Of a DNA stretch of 64,000 nucleotides, positions 12,786 through 23,306 are shown piece after piece. The DNA is from Cacajao melanocephalus (taxonomy: Eukaryota > Chordata > Mammalia > Primates > Pitheciidae): contig CAUYLG010038538.1 of NCBI GenBank assembly GCA_963573385.1, forward strand, positions 1 to 64,000. Direction: 5' to 3'. The notes beneath the pieces were generated by a model. That model did not search any database. It was not told the origin of the DNA and saw nothing but the letters and a program-made list of their open reading frames with translations. A program made the position numbers and the translations under genes. Each line of letters starts with the position of its first letter. Positions within the stretch are counted from its first letter, which is position 1.

Positions 12786-13799
12786 ACTATTTATAGGTAC
12801 ATGAAGTTCATGAAGTGAGATAGGGTGTCCTCAGTAGTAAATAAGACACAGAGTGTATGTGTATGAAATATGGGCTTCACAGGTATGTGTTGAATTTAAT
12901 TGACTATTCTAATCACTATTTCTTAAATCATTGTCATGAAAATTATATTTCATATTCAAAATAAACTTACAAATGAACTTCTGATTTCCAATTTCTGAAT
13001 AGGCTATAGACAATGGTATTGTAATGTTTCCTTAACATTCTGATAGGACATCAGCAATACAAAATGATATCCATGTATGTGTAAGTCCCTTCAACCACAC
13101 ACTTGTTTTGTTATAACATCAATCAGTGGTACAGAGAATATAAGTGTAGTGTTTCACACAAAGAAGATATAATAACATTAAAAAGCAAGGAATAAAGAAT
13201 TAAAGAAATACTTATCTGCATAAAGCTGAATTAGTGACTGTAACTAGTTCCCAAAAGAAATTATTGAAGCAAATAGTTTAGTGCAGTTCCAAAAAGGATT
13301 AGGCTTTATGAGGCAACAGTTTGAAAGCGGCTTGCAAATTTACGCCTATGGATTTTCAAAGGAAAATAAGATTTGCCTATGAAAGTATGTATTTTGCCAG
13401 GCAGAGAAAACAGAGGTGAAAAATTACAAGTTTGTCTCAAAAGCTAAGTTGATTTTGCCTTTCTAAATTGGCTTCGATTAGTTCCATATTTTAAATTTAG
13501 TACTGGAAACAAGCTGAGACATTTGTGGAGAAAAATAGAAAATGGCCACTGGTCTGTAAACGAAGAACCAGAAATTTCAAATAACCAGAATAAAATCTAA
13601 TCTATTTTGAAAAGAAAGAATTAAAAAGCAGCAGGCAAATAAACCAACAGTTGTATGTCCTACACAAAGGACCATTCAAATGAGCTCAGATTCAGCCCAG
13701 CGCCCAGTGTCTTCTACAGGACAATGGGCTCCACAGTGAGGGTTGGTACGTTGCCACTGGCAAGAATCGCTACACTTTGGGGTGCTTAACACAATGTGT
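12786..13799. other. Unassigned intergenic DNA
   Basis: No gene, RNA or repeat was recognised by eye in this stretch. Confidence 0.45.
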
Positions 13800-13990
13800 T
13801 GGGCAGATCATGCATTTTACATAAATGATTATATTAAGTTTTACAACCTTAAGAGTCAATTGTTTGCCCTTTTTTATTTCTTACCAGATGAAGAAACTAA
13901 AATTTAAGGTCAAATTATCTAATGCCATACAGCTAGTAGAGAAAAGCAAAAATAAAACTAAGTCGTCTGACCTCAAAGACTACTCATTTT
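13800..13990 (-). mobile_element. MIR fragment, antisense
   Basis: The blocks accagatgaagaaactaaa, aaggtcaaattatct and catacagctagtaga are the antisense MIR core (upstream of the tRNA-like head). Diverged; ends approximate. The surrounding 94-codon frame is incidental. Confidence 0.65.
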
Positions 13991-14499
13991 ATAACTCTAA
14001 GACCCTACAGAGCAATCAAAGAAGAATATCTTTCGGTATACTTTTATTGTTAATGATTTCCTTTTACATTATTTTTAGAGTACGAATCCTATTGTGGATG
14101 ACAAATTAACTAATATAAAAACTTTCTAAATACATATAAGTTTAATATACAATGATCACAAAAAAGTCTTATCATCTGTGTACCGAAATATAAGTTGTTT
14201 TGTAATATGGACCTTAATCAGAGGAGCACACTGCCAATTTCCTTGCCAGTATATAATTTCATGTTCCTCAGCCCTAACAGAATATTAAAGGTCAAAGAGA
14301 TGACCTGAGAGTGTCAACCTTGTGACTTTTAGCACCGGCAACCGATTTCTTTGTTATTATTATTATTAAACTTTCAGAAGAAAAATAATGAAATTTCTTT
14401 TTGCCAAGACTGTCTTCTTCCTCGTGTTATTGTGAAGTTTTTAACTACACAAGGGAATTAATGGGAAAGTTAGCTTTAATAACTACAATAGAATCTGCC

Positions 14500-14690
14500 T
14501 TTCACTAGGCACTCGCTGTGTATCAGGGATTTATATGTATTATCTCAGATACTCATAATAACTTTACATATTTTAATCTCTCATTTGGTAAATATGGACA
14601 TATTTCAAGTTAGGTAATTTGCCTAAATGCATATATCCAGGGTGTATGATTTAAAAAATAAAACCAGATCTGTGGGACTTCAAAATTGAA
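14500..14690 (-). mobile_element. MIR fragment, antisense
   Basis: The run cactaggcactcgctgtgta, attatctcagatactcata, aggtaatttgcctaaatgca follows the antisense MIR order. Confidence 0.6.
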
Positions 14691-15959
14691 TATCTACCAT
14701 TATCCCAAATTACTTCTTATATACCAATTACAGTTGATTTTCTGCTTCTAAACTGATATTATGTGTATTTAGACAAATGGAAATAGCCAGGTTTATTTAA
14801 ACACAAGAACCAAAACTTTGATATTACTATTAATAAAATATTCAGCACAATTTATATAGTGTTCAAGATTATGAGTTCACATTGAACTTTTCTATTACTC
14901 CAGCAACAAACATAAAGCAGGTAACAACCACCATTTTACAATAAAGTCTGAAAATAATTAACAATTCTTATACGACTACACCAAGTTATTTAAGGAGTGG
15001 AGCCCAAACATAAATTTAGATATTATCACTTTAGATTCACTGGCTGAAATAAACATGCTTTGTGATCCTTCTGTAAAATACATTAATAGACTTCATGCAA
15101 CATTAGTGAACAATTTCAGTGTGAGATTTAGATGCAGTAAGATCTTGGTTGTAGCTTTGGTTGTGGTATTTTATGGAAAAATGAACATGAAAAAAAATCA
15201 TTTAATCTTTCTGGGACTGTTTCCTCGCCTGTATATGGAAAGTTAGTAACGAGTATGAAATAGAGCAATCACAAAATAATCCTGGTGAGAAGTAATCACA
15301 AAATAATCCTGGAATGGTTTTTGACAACACATAAATATTTAATCACTAGTTTCTCTATTCCAAAATTTATAACAGACTTACTTTGGTAGAAAACAAACAA
15401 AAAAATAATGTTTTCTATAATTTAAATTACTATTAGGTACAAGATACAAAGTAAAGTAGATTTTTAATGCACTACTTGTTTCTTAACTCTTACAATCTTT
15501 TCACTATTTCATTTGTTTTCCATTTTCCTTCTGGCTCTCATCAATTTGGATTAATTCTAATAATTTCTGTTCTCGTTATTACCCTTAGAAACACAACATG
15601 TTGTGTCAAAGTCAGTAATCTCTCTTCTTTAGATTTGACCAAAAGTCATGATCCTGGATTTAGAAGGGGGCATAACCATTTTCAGATGGTGTTCATACCA
15701 CAACTTCCATGGCACCATCTTGACAAGAGTGGAAGATACATTTTTATTATAGCATTGAGGTTACATGGAAAGTCAATTTATACAGTAACTAAGAGTTATT
15801 TAACCTAAGCCTTTTGACACATCATTGAGTAGGAAGAGGCCTACAGCCGCAGATTATCCTGACTTGACTTCTCGTATTTTCACTAATCTTTGTTCTATAT
15901 CCACCAGCTCACTTGGCATGCTCAGAAAGCACAATTTAGCCATGACACTTTTCTGTGTA
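14691..15959. other. Unassigned intergenic DNA with one small direct repeat
   Basis: The only structure seen is the direct repeat at 15267-15312. The 113-codon frame at 15467-15808 resembles nothing known to me. Confidence 0.4.
15267..15312. repeat. 19 bp perfect direct repeat, 27 bp period
   Basis: aatcacaaaataatcctgg occurs at 15267-15285 and again at 15294-15312, separated by 8 bases (tgagaagt). Confidence 0.95.
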
Positions 15960-16440
15960 AAAAACTTTAGGTCTCCCCATTTCCAATAGAAGAAAAATGG
16001 TACACATTCATTAGCACAAGTAAAGTCTCTTATGATCTGACCTTAAAGTACTCTCTTTTTCCATCACTGTCAAATACACAACTTACATGGTGGCCAGATT
16101 TGAATGCTGCTGTTACCAGAGCTTGCCTAGGATTTACTTATAATCCCATCTGATAAGCCCCTTCCTGCTTTCATATTAAAATTCTCTTTAATTTTCCTGG
16201 CAAAGCTTAAGTACTACTTCCTTCAAGGAAAGTCCACTGATAATTTTTCCCTTCTCCTAATACCAGCAATACTTCATTTATAATATTTATCTCATACATT
16301 TATCTCACACATTGGATAGTATGTGTGAGAAGTATTATATGCTGTTCTAAATTGAGTTCCTTGGAAGTTTAACTTTGCTTTATCTATTTCTATGTCTACC
16401 TCGATGTCAAATATAGTAATTATTTCATAACTTTTAAAGC
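15960..16440 (+). mobile_element. L2 3' fragment
   Basis: The order of phrases (a tgatctgacctta block, ccccttcctgctttcat, aagtactacttccttcaagg, tatttatctcatac, gttccttggaag) follows the sense 3' half of L2, strongly diverged. Confidence 0.55.
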
Positions 16441-17339
16441 ATTATTCAGTTATCTAGGCTATAAAAAAGAAAAAAAATCCTGGGAGAGAAATATAGCTAC
16501 AATTACCTCCCCAGAAAAGCAAATACCAATGTCCATTATACAGGGTTAAGAAAAAACAAGATTTGGTGCATTAGGGTCCTTAGATTCATTTGGGCTCTTG
16601 AACACAAATGCTTTTTCCAGCAGTGCATGATTAACCCAGAAGTCAGAGTGGCATCCCCTGGCTGCAAAAGCATTACGTTTCTACGACCCACTTTTCTATC
16701 TTCTCATGCATGCTTCATTTTGTTCAACAACATTGTCAGCAAAGATCATCAATGCACGGGCTGCAGTTGGTTGAAGTTCAAGCCCATTCTAAATTTCTTT
16801 CACCTCTCCATCTTATTCTAAAATAATTTAGTGGAAGGGGCATCACTTATGCTTTTGAGGTTACAGATGTATCAGTACTGTAACAAATGTTAAGGACAAA
16901 GATACAGAGGCTAGCCCAGCAAGTCATTGCTACTGCATCATCTTGAAGGAAATCTGGGGTTTCTGGGTAACAATGTGTATGATTTGGCTTTTGCAATTTT
17001 TTGTTTGTTCATTCTTTTATCTTCACATGGTAGTTTAAATTGTCAAGTTCTCAAAAATCATTTGAGACATTTGTAGTTAAAAAATCAGTTATAGCGGACA
17101 ATGGTGAGGTAGCAAAAGGAAGCATAATGTGTGCCCGGAGATTAACAAACCTCATTTCTCTATATTTAGCTAATCTGAACCCTTAAACTATAAAATAAAG
17201 GATTTTTCTTAGGTTATTTCTAAAGTCTACACTTAAACAAATTAAATTTTCTAATGATGGTTTCTATTTCTTTATCACAACACATTATTGCTCAACTGGG
17301 AAGAAATAAAAAAATGATAGCTTCAGAAATGTCCACTAA
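16441..17339. other. Unassigned intergenic DNA
   Basis: Nothing assignable was seen. The 64-codon frame at 16627-16821 is not recognised. Confidence 0.4.
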
Positions 17340-17480
17340 TTATAAGGGGCATTATAAGAGCTTTTCGTATATTCACTCATGCAAACCTCACAACAACCCT
17401 ATTAGGTAAGTTCATTATTGTTCCATTTCACAGATCCCAAAACTCAAGTACAGTGTAATTTATCTGGGTTCACATCGAGG
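17340..17480 (-). mobile_element. MIR fragment, antisense
   Basis: The phrases tcacaacaaccctattaggt, ccatttcacagatcccaaaa and ctgggttcacatcgaggcaa follow the antisense MIR layout. Confidence 0.7.
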
Positions 17481-17540
17481 CAAGTGCTAAGATACATAAT
17501 ATGACTCCATAGTAAAAAGTGCTCCAAAGTTTTGCTACTG

Positions 17541-18391
17541 AAGTTGTGGCTCATAATCTGGCAGCATCAGCATCACAGGGGAGCTTGTTAGTAATGAAGA
17601 TTCTCTTGTTTACATATACCACAGATTCTTTATGCACTTACTGGTTGATGAGCACCTAGGTTGGTTCCATATCTTTGCAATTGTGAATCGCACTGCTGTA
17701 AACATGTGTGTTCATGTGTCTTTTTCATATGACTTATTTTCCTCTGGGTAGATACCCAGTAATGAGATTGCTGGATTCAATGGTAGTTCTACTTTTAGTT
17801 CTTTAAGGGTTCTACATACTGGTTTCCATAGTGGTTGTACTAGTTTACATTCCCACTAGCAGTGTAGAAATGTTCTCTTTACAACACATCCCTGCCAACA
17901 TCTATTGGTTTTTGACTTTGTAATTATACTACTCAGCCATAAAAAGGAATGAAATAATGTCTTTTGCAGCAACTTGGATGGAGACAGAGTCCATTATTCT
18001 AAGTGAACTCAGAACTAAGAGGACTGAATTCTTAACTCAGGAACAGAAAACTAAATACCATATGTTCTCACTTATAAGTGGGAGCTAAGCTATGAGGACA
18101 CAAAAGCATAAGAATGATCTTGTGAACTTTGGGGATTTGAGGGGAGACATTAAGAAGGGGGTGAAGGATAAAAGACTAAATATTAGGTACAATGTACACT
18201 GCTTGGGTGATGGGTGCACCAAAATCTCAAAAATCACCACTAAACAATGTATCCATGTAACCAAAAACGACTTGTACCTCAAAATCCATTGAAATAGAAA
18301 GAAAGAAAAAATAAATAAAGATTCTAAACTCTTGTCTCTGCAGACCTACTCTCCAAGTAATTCATAGGTATATTAAAGTTTGAGAAGCACT
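17541..18391 (-). mobile_element. MER5A (hAT-Charlie MITE) split by an L1
   Basis: The left part (17541-17604) reads ggcagcatcagcatcac then gcttgttagtaatg. The right part (18318-18391) reads gcagacctactctcc then attaaagtttgagaagcac. Joined around the target duplication aagattct, they form one reverse-complement MER5A. The 713 bp between them is the L1 insertion. Confidence 0.8.
17605..18317 (+). mobile_element. L1 3' end with inverted 5' part (twin-priming product)
   Basis: 17605 to about 17925 is L1 in antisense: ggttggttccatatctttgc, gggtagatacccagtaatga and ggttgtactagtttacattc are reverse-complement L1 ORF2 C-terminal sequence. From about 17926 the sense 3' end follows: ctactcagccataaaaagg, atgttctcacttataagtgg, then gggtgatgggtgcacc and an A-rich tail (18290-18317). 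Perfect 8 bp target duplications aagattct flank it at 17597-17604 and 18318-18325. The two parts are neighbouring segments of the L1 consensus joined head to head. Confidence 0.88.
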
Positions 18392-19468
18392 TGTCTCAAG
18401 CACCAAACTTCATTGCCTTAACCCTCCATATTACACTGCCTTCTAACTGAAACATTCAAAGAACATGCACCAGAAAAAAACGTTTCGTGTTTTATAGTCA
18501 CCTTGAAATTATGTGTTCCTCCAAATTCAGGATAACACTCCATATTGCATTAAATAATGACAAAAAATAATGAAGGAAGTAATTTCCTGACTCTACTCAG
18601 TGATAGATGGAGTGATATTTTTCAGAATTATTTTGATTAGAGCCATCTTCAGTAATTCAAATTAAAAATCAATATTACAACAAATTCTCTCCATTTATTG
18701 ATATGCACTGACATCAATATTTTCTGCATGAATCAGCAAATAACATATTTTGTTTTTATAAGATAGAATGCATTTTACATATAAGGTTTAATAAGGAAAA
18801 ATCTGTTTTCTTCTTTATTTTTCTGAACTTGAATTAAAACATCATTTATGTCTCTACTCAATGAAATATTGGAAATAAAATGCGCACACCTAATGTGCTA
18901 CTATTAAACATCTACTGTAAACTTCATTTAGTATATTACCTAACTTCTTCAAAACATTGATAACTCTTGCAAAAACATAATGGTTCATTTCATTAAAGGG
19001 AATCATTTTGATTATGTGAGTTTATTTCTTAGAATTTATCATTATTTTCCAGTTAAGATAAACTTACCAACAGACCAGAAATACCTCTTTATACATAAGG
19101 AGAGCCATAAAATAGGTTTTTATTAAATTTCTTCTGAGAACTTAAAAATCACTATTTATATTCAGTATCTTTAAAAAGAGGAACATATCAAGGAATAGAG
19201 ACTTATATCTAAAATAGATGAGGTATGAAGCATTTAAATCAGGCTAACTCCCTCATAAGACAACATTTTAACATCTAAATATGGTTTGTAAAGATTACTT
19301 CCTAATTAAAGTCAATTGAAATTTTCCTTTTAGTCTTTTCCATATATTCTAAAATAAAGTTATTCATACTTTTAATTAATCTACTTATATCTGCTTTTAT
19401 GTGATTGTCACTGTGGATAGTATTTATACTTACTGAGTATATAAATATGTAATCTTTATACTTGCTGA
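18392..19468. other. Unassigned AT-rich DNA
   Basis: No gene or repeat was recognised. Confidence 0.4.
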
Positions 19469-19610
19469 CACTGAAGGAGTAGGGATCACATAAGCCCAGG
19501 AGCTTGAGGCTACAGTGAGCTATCTTTACTCTATTATACTCTAAGCTGGATAAAAGAGAGAGAAGCTATCTCTAACCAAAAAAAAAGCCAAAATTAAAAA
19601 TATATATATA
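19469..19610 (+). mobile_element. 5'-truncated Alu right-arm fragment
   Basis: agggatcacataagcccagg, gcttgaggctacagtgagct and a closing ctatctctaacc plus A-run match the Alu right arm. The left arm is absent. Confidence 0.75.
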
Positions 19611-20332
19611 TAGTTACATATTTTTATTATCAATCATGAAAACGGTTTATACTATTTTCCAAGGAAAAATATGTCTAATGTACAACTTACAGCTAGTGTA
19701 ATATTTATTACTAAAAGTTGCTAATAGCCTTGTGTTAACCACTTTAACAAACCTGAATGATGTGGAAACTTATTTTGGAAGAAAGAGCTATTCAAGATCA
19801 GAACATATAAAAACAATATATTCAAATACACAGAGGTCACAACCCAAGCATTATCTTTAAATACCTTTGATGTGTTTTACTGCTCTTGAGTATTATTGAC
19901 ATAGAAGCTGCACAAATGTATCAAAAAATAAAGCCTAAGAACCTAAAACGAAAGTGCTCATAAGGTGAAAAAGAGTATTCTTTTGAGCTTTAAAGAAGAA
20001 TGAATTTCAACTTCATGTTATTTTTCAAAGATATTCTTGAGTGAATAAGTAGGGTGCTAACTGCCTGGTGCAGGTGAAAGAATACTTAGTGGTAAATCTG
20101 TAGCCATTAACTTCTGTGGCCTTCCCCAGTATTTCTTACCAAAGTTCTCTCTTGAACTCTCCTTATCTGAAAACAATATTGGCAAAACTAAACCCCATCC
20201 TCTAAAGCATCTATGGATTTTTTAATAACTCCAGGTTGTTAAAATAGATAGTTAATATACACAAATAAATTTGAGATTAAGGAAAAGCATAACTCAATTT
20301 CTAAAACTGGTTAAGGACATGCACAGGCAATT

Positions 20333-20383
20333 CACACACACACACAGACACACACACACACACACACACATACACACACACAC
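20333..20383. repeat. (CA)n microsatellite
   Basis: About 51 bp of CA dinucleotides with single interruptions (cagaca, cataca). It is likely to vary in length between individuals. Confidence 0.97.
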
Positions 20384-20399
20384 CCTTACACATACCTTA

Positions 20400-20830
20400 A
20401 AATAGCCAATGTAATTTTGTAATATACCCTAATTTACTCATCATTAAGAAACTGCACCTCAAAAAATTGTAATAACTTTTATCTCAGTTTAGAAAATATT
20501 GGAAAGCTTACTATAGCCAGTGTTGGTAAGTTTGGGTAGAAATAAAAATATCCATACACTTTTTGATGGGAGTATAAATTGGTACTGTCTTTGTGAAAAA
20601 ATATTTTGGTGTTATCTACTAAAATATGAAATGCACATATCCTTTTAATCCAGCAATTTTACTTCCATTAACACATTTGACAAAAGATTGAAAATATGCT
20701 TAATATTATATGTATAAATCACCAATGGCTGTTACTAATACTAAAAAGCTGGAATGGATGAGATAAATCTAAATATAATGATTATATATATAAATTATCC
20801 AATTCAGCTTTATATATTTTTATCTATATC
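20400..20830 (+). mobile_element. Ancient L1M ORF2/3' fragment
   Basis: Sense-strand blocks such as ttttgatgggagtataaatt, atccagcaattttacttcc and the ctgttactaatactaaaaag segment follow the L1 ORF2 C-terminal order, with heavy decay. Confidence 0.55.
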
Positions 20831-20858
20831 TATATACAGTTAGATAAAGATAGAAATA

Positions 20859-21296
20859 GATGCTCTTGACCCTGAGCAGCACAAGTTTGAACTACGCGTG
20901 TCTGTTTATCCTGAAATTTTCTTCTGCCTCTGCTACCCTGAGACAGCAAGACCAACCCCTCCTCAGCCTACTCAGTGTGAAGGCAGTGAGGGTGAAGACC
21001 TTCATGCTGATCCACCTCCGCTTAATGAATAGTAAATACATTTTTTCTTTCTTATAATTTTCTTAGTAACATTTCATTTTCTCTAGCTTACTTTACTGTA
21101 AGAATACAACTTATAATTAATGTAATATATGAAATATGTGTTAACAGACTATTGATATAAGCTTCTGGGCAAGAGTAAGGTATTCGTAGTTATGTTTCTG
21201 GAGAGTCAAAGTTACACACAGATTTTCAACTGCATGGGGAGGAAGGGTGCATGGTTTGGTAACTTTAAACCCCATGTGTTTCAAGGGTGTCAACTG
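20859..21296. mobile_element. Tigger-type short DNA element with terminal inverted repeats
   Basis: The left end is cttgaccctgagcagcacaa and the right end is ccatgtgtttcaagggtgt followed by caactg. These are recognisable inverted ends of the CAGTTGACCCTTGAACAA class. TA dinucleotides flank both ends (20857-20858 and 21297-21298), as expected for Tc1/mariner-type transposition. At ~438 bp it is a deletion derivative without transposase. Confidence 0.75.
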
Positions 21297-22643
21297 TACA
21301 TACTTATGTTTATAATGTTTCTTGAAACAAACACAAAAAAATTTAAAAGTGCTTACATTAGAGAGTAGGACTGCTGGGATCAGACAACAGAGGACTTTGT
21401 TTCTTGCACTATACCCCTGTATTGCTTGGTTTGATTCGATTTTTTGAAATATCCATTTGGGTATTAAAAAAACAGAACAATGGTAAGTTTTACAAAACTT
21501 ATGTGCACCCATAAGCCCTTTCCCTATTTCTCTTATTAAAATCCTTTAATGATGCTGCAGTGCCATCAAGATAAAGACCTTGGATATAAGTTTTAAAAAA
21601 GATGAATAATTCAATAGAAACTGAAGGGAACGATATACATGAACACGCAGTTACTGGAATAAAAATACAGAGAGATAATAAATGCAAAAACAGTTTCCAT
21701 CACTCTATTACACCTAAAATAGAGCTAAATGAAAGACCAGCAGCATGCCCTAGCATGATCTTCAAGGCATGCTTTCACAGTCAACAATGTGTTAACTCCA
21801 TCATCATCGCTTCAAGGTTCACACAGCTGGTTCTTTGTCTTCCTTGTCTATACACAGTGCATCTTTCAGGTCATAGACCATACTTTTGTTTCTGTTTTTA
21901 TTTTGTTTTTCTAACCCTGGCACCTCTTATAGATTCCCTGCATGTACCAGGACAGTAAATAAATTATTTTTGAATTAATGAATGATATTTTTATAAATTG
22001 CATAAAACTAATGGGAAAAGGAAAAATACTCTTTTTTTTTGAGAATGTTATTGAGATGAAAATGTTTCACAATTATGTCAAATTCTGATGTATTTCATAT
22101 TTTAGGAAGCCAAAAGTTATTGCTCCTTGTTGAGTGTACACTAATTCTTATATCTGTAATTAAATAATGGTATATAATACACACAGTTCTTTCTCCATTA
22201 CATTTTAAGATACTTAATAACTGGAGGTCTCACTTGTTTCTATATCCCCAATGTCTAGTAAGATAATCATCAAATAATAGACATTTATTTATATTTGCTT
22301 ATAATACAGAAGTTATTAAAAAATAATTTTTAGGTAGCCTGAAAGGGTGAAAGTTTTCAGTGCAATTTTCCTTTAGTAAAAAGCGGCCCTCAAACCGTTC
22401 CTTCTCTAATAGAAAGCAGCCTGAGAAGATAGGCATAGATATGTAAACTGGAAGCTTTTATATGTAAATGCAGACAGCTGTACCTGGAAGCCAGGTACAT
22501 TCAATATGGCATCTCCCGCCCTCTTTTCCTTGTCACTACTTGTCACAGGTGTCATGGCAGACTTCAGATACAGCCGCATGTATAGACCTCGAGGTGACCA
22601 GCCAAGTGGAGGCTTCATTCTCATTTAATAAAAGACAAGGGTG
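21297..22643. other. Unassigned DNA upstream of the provirus; possible L2 tail
   Basis: A short L2-tail-like piece (tatatccccaatgtctagta, then caaataatagacatttattt) is present at about 22225-22292. The last ~240 bp, up to an aataaaa motif at 22627-22633, resembles an old LTR end but I could not assign it. No gene is supported. Confidence 0.4.
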
Positions 22644-23284
22644 TGAGTTAGTGACTATGTTAACTTCTCTTCCTGGGGGTTAACTTCTCTTCCTGCATCC
22701 ACAAGGGGTGTAGCTTCAAAGGCAAGATTTTCCTAGTGCCATGCCTCCATCCACCTCCCCATCCGGAAACCTAGAGTTGTCTGTCTAACTTTCCTGTGCA
22801 TGGGCTACGTAGACAGCCCAGGTAAACTTCCTTTGTTTAGAAAGCCTGCCAAAAGCTCCAAGGAAGGAAGCTTTGATTGCGGGCCAAGCAACCAATCCAA
22901 TATCAGAGTCGAAGATCAATCACTCCAGAGGAAATCTGGAAGAGCTCCTCTCACTGGATGAGAACTTGAATGGGGCGAGTAACTTCAGGGTTAAAATCCC
23001 CCCTACTCCCTTACCTATACAACTCCATCTCTGGATCCCCTCCCACAACAGCGTGGGAGCTCTCTCTCTCTCTGTTTCTCTTTTTTTCTCCCTCTGTCTA
23101 ATAAGTTGCTTTCTGCAAAACTCTCTGGGTCCAATACTTACTTGAACAGGCTCACTGCTTCACAAGGGCCCTCTCCTGATTCTTGGGTGAGTGAGGCCCA
23201 AGGACCTGGGAAAACATATCTGATCAGGGAACAGTGAGCATCTTTGGGACACCCCCGCAGCCCTGCTTCTGTCACCCAGTTACA
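22644..23284 (+). repeat. 5' LTR of the HERV
   Basis: It starts tgagttagtgactatg and ends ttaca just before the primer-binding-site candidate. The start holds two close copies of gttaacttctcttcc. CCAAT motifs lie in aaccaatccaatatc (about 22889-22903). A CT-rich block (23061-23096) precedes an aataag poly(A)-signal-like motif (23100-23105). It matches the 3' LTR along most of its length but is about 64 bp shorter, mainly because it has one copy of a ~58 bp segment (23127-23184) that is doubled in the 3' LTR. Confidence 0.92.
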
Positions 23285-23288
23285 TCTG

Positions 23289-23306
23289 TGGCGAGCCAGC
23301 CAGGAG
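23289..23306 (+). promoter_or_regulatory. Candidate primer-binding site
   Basis: tggcgagccagccaggag begins 4 bases after the LTR end, where a retroviral PBS is expected. It opens with TGG, complementary to the CCA end of a tRNA. TGGCGA would fit a tRNA ending TCGCCA, as some Arg tRNAs do, but I could not confirm the match over 18 bases. Confidence 0.55.

Noticed and set aside
20333..20383. Periodic repeat considered as a CRISPR-like array
   Set aside because: It is a simple CA microsatellite; there are no spacers and the DNA is eukaryotic.
22400..22643. Possible older LTR ending in aataaaa directly before the HERV
   Set aside because: No second end, partner LTR or target duplication; the family could not be identified.
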